Assembly: GCF_030551255.1 (NCBI RefSeq)
Contig: NZ_CP130630.1
Span: forward strand, 3,329,501-3,393,500
DNA: 64,000 bases
Source: Streptomyces sp. NL15-2K
GTDB taxonomy: Bacteria > Actinomycetota > Actinomycetes > Streptomycetales > Streptomycetaceae
Direction of reading: 5' to 3'
The position numbers and the translations under genes are program-made. The notes below the pieces were generated by a model. That model was not told where the DNA came from and made no database searches. It saw nothing but the letters and a program-made list of their open reading frames with translations. Of this stretch, positions 42,388-52,678 are shown piece by piece; the stretch's first letter is position 1, and every line of letters begins with the position of its first letter.

Positions 42388-43950
42388 ATGAAGCCCAAGT
42401 GCACGGTGCTCGGGGCAGTACTGGCTGCCGTCGTGCTCGCCCTGACGCCCGGTGCAGCCGCTGTGGCCGACGATCCGTCCGCGACACCGTCCCCCCTGCC
42501 GACGCAGGCACACGCGACGATCCAGGCGGAGAAACAGCTCAACGTGGGGTCGGCGGCGCAGTCGGCCGAGGTGAGCTGGATGTTCTGGGACGGCGGAGCG
42601 CAGGTCCCCGCACCCGCGAACGAGACACTCGTCATCGACGCGCGTGACCTGGCGGACGTCGCGAGCGTCACGGTCGACGACCCGAGGTGCGAGGACGACG
42701 GGCAGGTCATCACCTGCGCCAACACGGATTCCTCGCAGTCACGTTCGGTCGCTTTCACCGTACGTGCGGACGCGGGCGCCACCCCCGGCGCCGACGGCAC
42801 GATCACGTACACCGTCAGCGCCGACCATGCCACCGGTACCACCGCGAACGCGAAGGTGGTCGTCGGCATCCCGAACCTGGTCGTCGGCAGGCTGCCGGAT
42901 GTCACGCACGCCAGGATCGGGTCCCGGATCGATGTTCCGCTCCGGCTCCGCAACACCGGGGATCTGGCCACTGACCGGCGCGTGATGCTGCGCTGGGAGT
43001 CGGTGGGCGGTCTGGTCTTCGACCGCAAGTTCTCCAACTGCGCCTACGGCGAAGGCGATGAGCCCGGCGAGCCCGGCAGCCGGACGTCCGTCACCTGCGT
43101 CTTCCCGGTCGGCCCGGACTCCGTGCCCGCAGGGGGCACCGTCGAGCTGAGCAGCCCCCTGACCGCCACGGTCGGCAAGCGCGTCCTGACCGCTGTGACC
43201 GACTACTCGGTCGAACTGCTGAGACCTGGCGTCGAGCCCGGCGGCGGCAGCCACCAGGGCACCGGGCCGGCGCTCACCCTCGTGCGGGCGTCCGGGGCGG
43301 GAGGCGGATTCGAGAAGGGTGCCGAGGGCCGGTTCACCGTCGCGGCCGACAACTCGGCGGATCTCGCGGCCGAGGCCACGACGAAGCCGGGCCGCAAGGC
43401 GGGCGAATGGACCCTGGACATCAACGCCGTGAACCACGGCCCGGCCTCCGCGTACGGGATCGACAACAAGGCTGTCGCCGTGGTCGACGTCGTCCTGCCC
43501 AAGGGCGCGGTCGTGACCGGCACCGCTCACATGGAGGAGGACGACAGCCCGTACGGCCCCTGCCTTCTCCGGGACGGCAGCACCGGGACGGCACCTTTCG
43601 AGGCGGGCCACCGGCATTACGTGTGCACCGTGCCGTTCGGTGTCGCCGCCGGCAAGAGCCAACTGTTCGCACTGTGGGTGAAGACCTCCAAGGCCTACGA
43701 CGGCGCCAAGGGCACGGCGACCGTGCGCCCCGGCCCGGCCGGCATCCCCCTCCACGACCCGGACGCCTCCAACGACAGCGCCACGTTCACCTTCGGCACA
43801 TCGGCCACACCGACCGCGGCGACACCGTCCGGGGACACGATCGCCGCCACCGGCGCGGGCCGGACGACACTCATCGCCACAGCGGCAGGCTGCGCCGCCC
43901 TGCTGGGCGGCGGGGTCATCGTCGTCCGATACCGCAGGCGTTCCCACTGA
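42388..43950 (+). CDS. Cell-surface protein with beta-sandwich repeats and sortase-like tail
   Basis: A 520-residue exported protein. The signal peptide (VLGAVLAAVVLALTPGAAAV) is followed by two or three beta-sandwich modules resembling DUF11/CARDB adhesin-like repeats (RIGSRIDVPLRLRNTGD; VNHGPASAYGIDN). The C-terminus reads DTIAATGAGRTTLIATAAG, then a hydrophobic helix and VRYRRRSH; IAATGA resembles the LAxTG motif of streptomycete class E sortases, so covalent wall anchoring is likely. AAAGG lies just before the ATG. The 85-nt leader carries ATACCGCATACCTC repeats. Its ligand is unknown. Confidence 0.82.
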   Translation: MKPKCTVLGAVLAAVVLALTPGAAAVADDPSATPSPLPTQAHATIQAEKQLNVGSAAQSAEVSWMFWDGGAQVPAPANETLVIDARDLADVASVTVDDPRCEDDGQVITCANTDSSQSRSVAFTVRADAGATPGADGTITYTVSADHATGTTANAKVVVGIPNLVVGRLPDVTHARIGSRIDVPLRLRNTGDLATDRRVMLRWESVGGLVFDRKFSNCAYGEGDEPGEPGSRTSVTCVFPVGPDSVPAGGTVELSSPLTATVGKRVLTAVTDYSVELLRPGVEPGGGSHQGTGPALTLVRASGAGGGFEKGAEGRFTVAADNSADLAAEATTKPGRKAGEWTLDINAVNHGPASAYGIDNKAVAVVDVVLPKGAVVTGTAHMEEDDSPYGPCLLRDGSTGTAPFEAGHRHYVCTVPFGVAAGKSQLFALWVKTSKAYDGAKGTATVRPGPAGIPLHDPDASNDSATFTFGTSATPTAATPSGDTIAATGAGRTTLIATAAGCAALLGGGVIVVRYRRRSH

Positions 43951-44012
43951 CGCGGGACGGATGCGGTGGGCAGCCGCCTCCTTCTGAGAGGCCCCGGCCT
44001 ACTGTGTGACCC

Positions 44013-44405
44013 ATGGCGACGATCCGGCAGATCTCGTTGGGAGTGGACGACGACGAGCGGGCGGGGGAGTTCTGGCGCCAGGCGCTGGGATATGTGCGGC
44101 GGCCGCCGCGGTTCGAGGGGGATGACTGGATCGTCCTCGAGCCGCGGCCGGGCGAGCCCGGTGTGGCCATCGCCATGGACGTGAGCGAGAGTCCCGCCGA
44201 GGACTGTCCACGTATCCACTTCGATCTGGACGCGGAGGACCGCGATCTGGATGAGGAAGTGGACCGTCTCGTGGCACTCGGGGCGCGGCACGTGGACTGG
44301 CCGCACTATCCCGAGACCGTGCCGCCCGGTGGTCGGCCGTACGTGGTGCTGGCCGACCCGGAAGGCAATCGGTTCTGCGTCGAGGGGCGGCGTCGTAGCG
44401 GTTGA
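44013..44405 (+). CDS. VOC-family (glyoxalase-like) protein
   Basis: A 130-residue vicinal-oxygen-chelate protein with two beta-alpha-beta-beta-beta modules: ATIRQISLGVDDDERAGEFW opens the first, PRIHFDLDAEDRDLDEEVDR the second, and VVLADPEGNRFCVEG is the hallmark end. The first metal ligand is not a clear His, so it may be a binding protein instead of an enzyme. TACTGT lies 7 nt before the ATG with no ribosome site, so it is probably leaderless. It precedes the RavA-like gene by 79 nt. Substrate unknown. Confidence 0.85.
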   Translation: MATIRQISLGVDDDERAGEFWRQALGYVRRPPRFEGDDWIVLEPRPGEPGVAIAMDVSESPAEDCPRIHFDLDAEDRDLDEEVDRLVALGARHVDWPHYPETVPPGGRPYVVLADPEGNRFCVEGRRRSG

Positions 44406-44484
44406 GCGGCAGCTCGTAGTTGTCTTGCTCGGGCAAATGGCCCTCTCGTCAGCCCAACAGGGCGCCACCGACAAGGAGTTGAGC

Positions 44485-45693
44485 ATGGGCGCACCGGACG
44501 CGCAGGACGCGCAGGACACGGCCCGGCGGCTGCGGGCGATCAGCGACGAGTTGTCGGAGCGTTTCTATGAGCGGGCCGATGTGGTGCGGACGCTGGTGGT
44601 GACGTTGCTGGCCGGGCAGCATTCGTTGGTGCTCGGTCCGCCCGGTACGGCGAAGTCCGAGATGGCCCGGGAGCTCACGGGCAGGGTCGAGGGGGCGTCC
44701 TATTGGGAGATCCTCCTGTCGAAGTTCACCGCGCCGACGAGGATGTTCGGTCCCATCGACGTCGCCGCGCTGGCCCGGGGTGAGTACCGCCAGGTCTACG
44801 ACGGCCGTGCCACGACCGCGCATGTCGCGTTCATCGACGAGATCTTCAAGTGCTCCACGGCGGCGCTGAACGAGACGCTGGGCTACCTCAACGAGCGGAT
44901 CTACCACCCCGAGAACGGCGGCGAGCCGATCCGCTGTCCCCTGATCGGGGCCATCACGGCGAGCAACGAACTGCCCAGCGAAGAGGACGCGGCCGCGATC
45001 TACGACCGGCTGCTGGTGCGGATCCAGGTCGGGTACCTGGAAGACCCGTCGAACTTCGCCGCCCTGGTCCGCTCCGCCGTCAACCGCCCCGCGGCGCCGC
45101 GACGGACCACCATCGAGCTGGCCGCGTTGCAGCACGCCGTGACCGAAGCCGTCCCGGCCGTGGACGTCCCCGACGTGATCGTGGACGCGGTGTGTACGCT
45201 GCGGGCCGCCCTGCGCCGCAAGGAACTCGTCGCCTCCGACCGCCGCTGGCGGCAGGCGGTGGGCCTGCTCCAGGCGTCCGCGTACCTCGACGACCGCCCG
45301 GCCGTCGCCGAGAGGGACCTGTCGGTGCTGACTCACGTGCTGTGGGACTCCCCCGCCGAGCGCCCGACCGTCGAGCGCGAGGTGCTGCAACTGGTCAACC
45401 CCGACGCCAAGGAGGCGCTCGACCTGGCCGACACCATCGACGAGCTGGAGGCCCAGCTCGACGCCATGGCCGGCCAGTCCCGCGAGGCGCTGAGCGAGTG
45501 GGTCATCAAGAAGGCCCACAACCAGCTCGCCATGGCGGGGAAGCGCCTTGAGAAGCTGCGCGAGGAGGCGGCGGGCGCCGGCCGCTCCACCGCCGCCATC
45601 GACCGGGTCACCGGCCGCCAGCGCGCTGTCCGCGCCCGCGTTCTCACCGAGGCCCTCGGCATGGACGCGAGCATGGTGCAGGCCCCGCTGTGA
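44485..45693 (+). CDS. ravA: MoxR/RavA-family AAA+ ATPase
   Basis: A 402-residue AAA+ ATPase. Walker A is LGPPGTAKSEM, Walker B VAFIDEIFKCS, sensor ITASNELP and arginine finger DRLLVRIQVGY; the region after 300 adds a helical part and a C-terminal coiled coil (LEKLREEAAGAG). It matches RavA, which with ViaA acts as a chaperone-like machine tied in enterobacteria to respiratory complexes and iron-sulfur proteins. AAGGAG lies 6 nt before the ATG. It is coupled by GTGA to the VWA gene, the standard RavA-ViaA pairing. Confidence 0.9.
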   Translation: MGAPDAQDAQDTARRLRAISDELSERFYERADVVRTLVVTLLAGQHSLVLGPPGTAKSEMARELTGRVEGASYWEILLSKFTAPTRMFGPIDVAALARGEYRQVYDGRATTAHVAFIDEIFKCSTAALNETLGYLNERIYHPENGGEPIRCPLIGAITASNELPSEEDAAAIYDRLLVRIQVGYLEDPSNFAALVRSAVNRPAAPRRTTIELAALQHAVTEAVPAVDVPDVIVDAVCTLRAALRRKELVASDRRWRQAVGLLQASAYLDDRPAVAERDLSVLTHVLWDSPAERPTVEREVLQLVNPDAKEALDLADTIDELEAQLDAMAGQSREALSEWVIKKAHNQLAMAGKRLEKLREEAAGAGRSTAAIDRVTGRQRAVRARVLTEALGMDASMVQAPL

Positions 45694-47333
45694 GCACCGG
45701 CGGGCCCTTGAACGCCAACGGACTGGACAAACTCGACGAGTTGGCGAGCCGGGCCGGGAAGTGGCTGGGCCGGTCCGCCGCCGTACCCGAGCGGCACACC
45801 ACGGCCGTCGTCGCGGACCGGTTCGACAGGATCACCTGGCGCGACACCTACGAGCAGTCGGCCGGACTGCGCGAGCTGGCCGAGGAGCTGAGCGAGCGCT
45901 ACGACCACACCACCGACCTCGTGACCACCGACCTCCTGACCGACGCGTTCCTGGCCGCGTACAAGGCCAGACCCCGGTTGCGCGAGAGCGCGGAGATGGA
46001 TCCGTCCCGGCTGGTCAACCATCACCTCGTCACCGCGCTGGTGGAGTCACCGGAGTTCGCGGAGCTGCACCGGGAGACGGCCGGCGATCCCTACGCCGCC
46101 GCCATGGCCGTTCTCGCGCAGGCGGCCGCCCTGCGGGGTCTGCTGGAACGCTCCCGGAAGACCCAGGAGCAGGCCGAGCGGGCGAAGAGGGCCCAGCAGG
46201 ACGCCGACGCCGTGGCGACCGCCGTGAGCGAGGCGCTGCGGCAGGCCGTCGAAGAGGCCGGCGAGGACGGGACCGTGCCCGCCCCGGCCGCCGACGCCGT
46301 ACGACAGGCGATCGAAGCGGCGGAGGACGCCGAGGCCGCTGCGCAGCACGCCGCGCAGGCCCTCACCGCGGCAGCCCCCGGTATCCGTACGGCCGCGCGG
46401 ACCGCGGCGGCGAAGGCCGCCGAGGCCGTGCGGGAGGAGGCCGCGCTGATGCGGGCGTGGGGCGTCGGTCCCGGCGAGCTGGAGCGGATGCCGTTCGAGC
46501 AGCGCGCCCGGCTCGCCGAGCGGCTGCGCACCAGCCGTCTCGCGGAGTGGGCCGAACTGATCGGCCGTTTCCGGCAGATGGCCGGCGGCGAGCGCGCCCG
46601 CAAGGTGGAGAACGCCGCCGGGGAGCTGGTCGGCGTCACGCTCGGCAATGACCTCTCCCGCATCATCCCCTCGGAGCTGGCGGGCCTCGGCCTGCCCGAG
46701 CTGCGTGCGGTGTTCGCCGCGCGCTACGCCGCCGGGGAGCTGATGCTCTACGACAGCCAGGGAGAGCAGAGCACCGGCCAGGGCGCCATCATCGCGTGCG
46801 TGGACACCTCGCACTCCATGTACGAGGCGGGGCCCGGCGGAGTCACCCGGGAGGCGTGGGCCAAGGCGTGCGCCCTGGCGCTGCTGGATCAGGCCCGCCA
46901 CGCGAAGCGTGACTTCGTCGGCATCCTGTTCTCCGCCGCCGACAAGCTCCAGGTCTTCCGCTTCCCGGCCGGCGAGCCCGCCGACATCGCCGACACCCTC
47001 GACTTCGCGGAGACCTTCCTCGGCGGCGGCACCAGCTACCAGACGCCGCTGACAGCGGCCGGCGAACTGCTGGAGGAGGAGTTCAACGACGCCGCCCGCA
47101 CGCGTGGCGACATCGTGATGCTCACCGACGACGACTGCGGCGTCACCGAGGAATGGATGCGCGGCTGGAACGACGCCAAGCACCTGCTGGGCTTCCGCGT
47201 CTTCGGCGTGGCCATCGGCGCCCCGCGCGTCGCCGAGGCCGACTCGGTCCTGGACGCCCTGTGCGACAACCTCCGCTCCATCGAGGACCTCACCGACGTC
47301 CACGCCGCCGCCGACCTCTTCCGCGTGATCTAG
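45690..47333 (+). CDS. viaA: ViaA-like VWA-domain protein
   Basis: A 547-residue protein partner of the RavA-like ATPase. The N-terminal half is helical with an Ala-rich coiled coil (about 150-265). The C-terminal VWA domain carries the MIDAS motif CVDTSHSMYEAG, a Thr in GGGTSYQTPL and VMLTDDDCGVTEEWM. ViaA stimulates RavA ATPase activity in E. coli. The actinobacterial version is longer in the Ala-rich part. Translation is coupled to ravA. Client proteins here are unknown. Confidence 0.88.
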   Translation: MSTGGPLNANGLDKLDELASRAGKWLGRSAAVPERHTTAVVADRFDRITWRDTYEQSAGLRELAEELSERYDHTTDLVTTDLLTDAFLAAYKARPRLRESAEMDPSRLVNHHLVTALVESPEFAELHRETAGDPYAAAMAVLAQAAALRGLLERSRKTQEQAERAKRAQQDADAVATAVSEALRQAVEEAGEDGTVPAPAADAVRQAIEAAEDAEAAAQHAAQALTAAAPGIRTAARTAAAKAAEAVREEAALMRAWGVGPGELERMPFEQRARLAERLRTSRLAEWAELIGRFRQMAGGERARKVENAAGELVGVTLGNDLSRIIPSELAGLGLPELRAVFAARYAAGELMLYDSQGEQSTGQGAIIACVDTSHSMYEAGPGGVTREAWAKACALALLDQARHAKRDFVGILFSAADKLQVFRFPAGEPADIADTLDFAETFLGGGTSYQTPLTAAGELLEEEFNDAARTRGDIVMLTDDDCGVTEEWMRGWNDAKHLLGFRVFGVAIGAPRVAEADSVLDALCDNLRSIEDLTDVHAAADLFRVI

Positions 47334-47406
47334 GCCGCGGGCATTCGCCGGGTCTCGGCCACCACAATGGGTCAGGCGGCCAGAAACGACAGGACTATGC
47401 ACGGGA

Positions 47407-47443
47407 TTGTGGAGCACTACCGCGTGCCTTAGTGTGCATGCGC
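47407..47443 (+). promoter_or_regulatory. Promoter for leaderless gene
   Basis: TTGTGG (47407-47412), a 17-nt spacer, and TAGTGT (47430-47435) precede the ATG at 47444 by 8 nt, a good sigma-HrdB-type promoter placing the transcript start at the start codon. Confidence 0.6.
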
Positions 47444-48070
47444 ATGACGCTGGAGGAACCTGTAGAGCGCTCTGGTGAGCAGCGCAAACAGCGGTCCAGG
47501 GAACTCCTGGTGAGAGCGGCGGGCGAACTGCGCCTGGGACGCCGTCTCGGATACCCGCACCGGATCCGGGCCTGGGAGCGCGAGTACCGGCGATACCACG
47601 CCACGGCACCGGAAGAGCGCGGGCGGTGGCACCGCCTGCGGACCGATCTGCGGGACGCCCGGATCGGCCCCCTGCCCGCCCCCGACCACCACAGCCTGAC
47701 CCGGCACGAGGCGGGCGTGGCTCCGCGGCTGTATCAGGAGCAGGTCGGCTACAACTACGGCGGGAGCTACGAGCTCATGTGGCGCACGGTGGGCTACCGC
47801 TGGAACGTGGGGGATCACCCCGAGAAGAGGAGCACCTGGTTCACCTTGACGGTGAATGCCGACGGGGCCCCTGAGTTCCGCACGCCGAACCTTCGTGACT
47901 CGGTCGGCGAAGACGGCGTCTTCCGGGCCGACCCCGCGGGCTGGCGGGCACTGATGCACTACGTCAGCGAGACCGTCGCCCGCCAGGACTCTCCGAGGAA
48001 GCTGATCCGGCTGTGGCAGCATCCGTGGAGCCGCGACGGCGTGGACACGTCGTGGCGGGACGTGCACTAG
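47444..48070 (+). CDS. Hypothetical cytosolic protein
   Basis: A 208-residue protein, Arg- and Trp-rich, without signal peptide. The first half is helical and charged (QRKQRSRELLVRAAGELRLG; YPHRIRAWEREYRRYHATAP). The second half is beta-rich with GYNYGGSYELMWRTVGYRW, RSTWFTLTVNADG and LIRLWQHPWSR. I do not recognise a family. ATG 47444 is chosen because of the promoter immediately before it; ATG 47438 and GTG 47432 lie inside its -10/start spacing. It is convergent with a LysR gene across a large inverted repeat. Confidence 0.65.
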   Translation: MTLEEPVERSGEQRKQRSRELLVRAAGELRLGRRLGYPHRIRAWEREYRRYHATAPEERGRWHRLRTDLRDARIGPLPAPDHHSLTRHEAGVAPRLYQEQVGYNYGGSYELMWRTVGYRWNVGDHPEKRSTWFTLTVNADGAPEFRTPNLRDSVGEDGVFRADPAGWRALMHYVSETVARQDSPRKLIRLWQHPWSRDGVDTSWRDVH

Positions 48071-48110
48071 CTCTGCTGAGCCGCAGCGCCGCTTGCCGAG
48101 CGGCCCAGTG

Positions 48111-48186
48111 ATTGGCAGATCTGTTCCACCGGCGCGGCCACCTCACCTGGGGTTTTCCCTCGCGGGGGTGGAACAGATCTGCCAAT
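48111..48186. repeat. Perfect 20-bp inverted repeat with 36-nt spacer
   Basis: ATTGGCAGATCTGTTCCACC (48111-48130) is repeated inverted at 48167-48186; the outer two to four bases nearly match as well. It ends exactly at the last base of the LysR stop codon. It could be a bidirectional terminator, but the AT-containing arms without T-run and the open loop also resemble a small mobile element. Confidence 0.85.
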
Positions 48187-49121
48187 TACTCCCGATCCCC
48201 GTCGGCGGGCCGCAAGATCTTCCGTGCCGCCTGCCGCAGCGCCGCTACGAACGGCTCGTCGCGCTTGCCCGGCAGCCAGGCCAGCGCCGCCGTCCACGGC
48301 TGGAGGCCGGTGACCTCGACGTACGAGACACCGGGGCGCGGGTAGAGCCAACGGGCGGCGTCCGGGGGCAGTTGGATGCCCTCGCCCATGGCGATCAGCG
48401 GCAGGGCGCTCTCGTAGTCGATGACCGCGTGCGGGCTGTACCGGACCGGTTCGCCGTCCGGTCGCGGGTCCACGGCCCAGAAGTCCCGATAGACCTTCGG
48501 CACCCGCTCCGACCAGCCGATGTGGGGCTCGCGCGCGAGGTCGGCCGGCGTCAGTGGGCCCCTGTCGACAAGAGCGTTGTCGCTGGACATCGCCGCGCAG
48601 CGCGGCCCGTCGGTCAGTGGCAGGGTCTGGATGCCGTCGGGGACGGGCAGCGCCACGAACGCCGCGTCGACCTCGCCGGACAGGATGGCGGTGGCGGCGT
48701 CGAAGCCGATGCGCAGCACCTCCACCTCCAACCGAGGTCGCCGCCTGCGCAGTTCGTCCATGACGGCCGGAATCGGATCGATCGAGGTCATCGCCTCGAA
48801 CGACCCGATGACGATCCGGCCCGCCGCCGCATTGGCCCTCGTCCCGGCCTCCCGGCACAGCCCGTCGGCCGCGTCCACCACGCTCCGCGCCCGCCCCACG
48901 AGCGCCTCGCCCGCCGCGCTCAGCGCGACCCTGCGTGTCGTCCGGTCCACCAGGTCGACGCCCAGCCGCTCCTCCAGCGTGGTGATGTGCCGGGAGAACG
49001 TCGGCTGGGCCATGTAGGCGCGCCGGGCGGCGCGGCCGAAGTGCAGCTCCTCGGAAAGGATCAGAAAGAGCTGTAACTGCTGGATGCTCGGATACCTCGT
49101 GCTCCGTCCCGATACAGCCAT
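48186..49121 (-). CDS. LysR-family transcriptional regulator
   Basis: A 311-residue LysR regulator. The winged HTH reads IQQLQLFLILSEELHFGRAA, RRAYMAQPTFSRHITTLEER, and the C-terminal effector domain of PBP2 type begins IVIGSFEAMTSIDPIPAVM. The ATG at 49121 is the start (MAVSGRSTRYPS); no ribosome site is seen, and TGATAG upstream suggests a leaderless or weakly led message. It is divergent from a secreted-protein gene over 120 nt, its probable target by the usual LysR rule. Effector unknown. Confidence 0.9.
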   Translation of the reverse strand: MAVSGRSTRYPSIQQLQLFLILSEELHFGRAARRAYMAQPTFSRHITTLEERLGVDLVDRTTRRVALSAAGEALVGRARSVVDAADGLCREAGTRANAAAGRIVIGSFEAMTSIDPIPAVMDELRRRRPRLEVEVLRIGFDAATAILSGEVDAAFVALPVPDGIQTLPLTDGPRCAAMSSDNALVDRGPLTPADLAREPHIGWSERVPKVYRDFWAVDPRPDGEPVRYSPHAVIDYESALPLIAMGEGIQLPPDAARWLYPRPGVSYVEVTGLQPWTAALAWLPGKRDEPFVAALRQAARKILRPADGDRE

Positions 49122-49240
49122 AGTCCCGAGGCTATCAATGGGCCACAGCCTTCGATCAAAAGGGCCTTCCCCGGACATTAGGGATCACGCAAGACTCGAT
49201 GGCGTCCGATGAACCCGACCTACGGGGAGAACCAACCCAC

Positions 49241-49639
49241 ATGGCATTCGCCATTCGTCGCAAGACATCCGCCGCCCTGCTCGCCGTGGCCACCGTCGGT
49301 GCCCTCGGCGCGACCGCCGCACCGGCCGGCGCCGAGGAGCAGCAGCCGCAGGCCGTCGACCGGTGGCCGGTCTGCGCCACGGCGCCCGACGGCGCGCTGA
49401 CCCTGGACTACGACACGGGCGGCAACCCGGACGCGGACAGCAGCGTCTGCTGGAGCGGTTCCGGCCGCGCCACCAACGAGGACGACCAGCACCTCCTCCG
49501 GCAGATCCACACCGCCAACAACCGCGGCTCCCTGCACCTCAAGACCGGGGACCGGGAGTGGGACCTGTCCTTCGAGCAGAACCAGTCCCACGGCATCCCT
49601 GACAACACCCGCCTGCTCGGCCTCTCCATCAACGAGTAG
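49241..49639 (+). CDS. Small secreted protein
   Basis: A 132-residue exported protein: signal peptide (FAIRRKTSAALLAVATVGAL, cleavage near AGAEE), then a 100-residue acidic domain with two Cys (WPVCATAP; SSVCWSG) probably bonded, and text such as NEDDQHLLRQIHTANNRGSL. GGGGAG lies about 11 nt before the ATG. It is divergent from the LysR gene, likely its regulator. Function unknown; size and single disulfide would suit an inhibitor or small toxin-like factor, which is speculation. Confidence 0.75.
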   Translation: MAFAIRRKTSAALLAVATVGALGATAAPAGAEEQQPQAVDRWPVCATAPDGALTLDYDTGGNPDADSSVCWSGSGRATNEDDQHLLRQIHTANNRGSLHLKTGDREWDLSFEQNQSHGIPDNTRLLGLSINE

Positions 49640-49660
49640 CGCCGGACGGACCACCGGGCT

Positions 49661-49694
49661 GTGAGGCCCGCGCCCTCACCGGCGCGGGCCTCAC
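49661..49694. terminator. Perfect 14-bp terminator between convergent genes
   Basis: GTGAGGCCCGCGCC and GGCGCGGGCCTCAC pair around a 6-nt loop; it serves the secreted-protein gene and the ATPase gene from opposite sides. Confidence 0.88.
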
Positions 49695-49699
49695 GCGGT

Positions 49700-50137
49700 T
49701 CACCCTCCTGAGCCTGAGCTCAGGCACTCGAACCACACGGCTTTCCCACCCCCGGATCTCGGCTCGACCCCCCACTTGTCGGCCACCGCGTCCAGCAGCA
49801 CGAGCCCGCGCCCACCCTCTGCCTCCATGGACAACTCGGCCGACACGCAGGGCAGTTCGGGCGACCCGTCGGCCACCTCGACCCGAACCCCCTCCCCCGC
49901 CCGGAGCCGCAGCACCACCAGCACGCAGCGCCGGTCGGGGACATGCCGTACGACGTTCGCGACCAGCTCGGTCACGCCCAGCTCGGCGGCGGCGGACAGC
50001 TGCGGCAGCCGCCACTCGGCGAGCAGCGAGCGGACGATACGGCGGATGTGGCCGGCGGAGTGTTCGCCCACGGTGAGGCTCATCCGGTACTGGACGGGGG
50101 CGGGTCCCCCATGCACGGGGGGAATGTATGCGTTCAC
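49700..50137 (-). CDS. RsbW/SpoIIAB-like ATP-binding protein
   Basis: A 145-residue HATPase_c protein of the anti-sigma-regulatory type. The N box is ELGVTELVANVVRHVP and the glycine lid GGRGLVLLDAVADKWGVE; such kinases lock sigma factors or act in the streptomycete abaA/whiJ-like sets. It is divergent from the HTH gene, in the arrangement ATPase / HTH / DUF397 repeated many times in Streptomyces genomes. GTG at 50137 lacks a good ribosome site. Its binding partner is unknown. Confidence 0.87.
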   Translation of the reverse strand: MNAYIPPVHGGPAPVQYRMSLTVGEHSAGHIRRIVRSLLAEWRLPQLSAAAELGVTELVANVVRHVPDRRCVLVVLRLRAGEGVRVEVADGSPELPCVSAELSMEAEGGRGLVLLDAVADKWGVEPRSGGGKAVWFECLSSGSGG

Positions 50138-51037
50138 GAGACGAGCGTGACCTCGCGTAACTACGCTGGGCTACCGAACAGACACAACTGGTTCAGCAGT
50201 GGACCGAGTTGCCCGAGAGGGGGCCTCGCGTGACCAACATCAACGCTCTCGATCCCGGCGCCTCGCCGCTCGATTACTACGGCTTCGAGCTGCGGCGACA
50301 TCGGGAAGCCGCCGGGCTGACACAACGGCAGCTCGGCGACATCGTCAACTACACCGGCTCGATGGTCGGCCAGATCGAGACGGCACGGAAGCTGCCGACG
50401 CCACAGTTCAGCCAACGGGTGGACGCCGCGCTGGGGACCGGAGGGTTGCTGTTCCGGCTCGTCGACCTCGTGATGCGGAGTCAACTTCCGGCCTGGTTTC
50501 GCGAAGTGGCGGAGCTGGAAGCGCGGGCGACGGAGATCTGCACGTTTCATACGCACCTGGTGCATGGTCTTCTGCAGACCACAGCGTATGCGCGGGCCGT
50601 GCTGGGTGCGTTGGACCAGGAGGACCTCGACGACCGCACCGCCGTACGGCTCGCCCGTCAACGCATCTTCGAGAAGGAGGAGCCGCCGGTCTTCTGGGCT
50701 GTCATCAGCGAGGCCGCACTCTGCCAGGAGATCGGCGGCTCGGAGGTCATGCGGGGTCAACTGGCTCAGCTGTTGGCGTTCGAGGACAATCCCCGGATCA
50801 ACATCCAGATCCTGCCGTTCACGGCCGGAGTGCACTCAGGCCTGCAAGGCTCGTTCGACCTCTTCCGCTTCGCGAGCGATCCGACCATCGTCTATACCGA
50901 GGGGTACGGCACCGGACATCCAACCGCGAACCCGGACACCGTCAAGGACTGCTCACTCCGTTACGATCATCTCCGAGCCGCCGCACTCTCCCTCAAGGAC
51001 TCGGCGGAGCTGATCCGGCGAGTGATGGAGGAACGCT

Positions 51038-52655
<1,618 letters not shown>

Positions 52656-52678
52656 TCAGAAGCTGGAGTGAGTTGCCG

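Noticed and set aside
48111..48186. Integron attC site
   Set aside because: No GTTRRRY core or asymmetric bulges; the inverted repeat is perfect.
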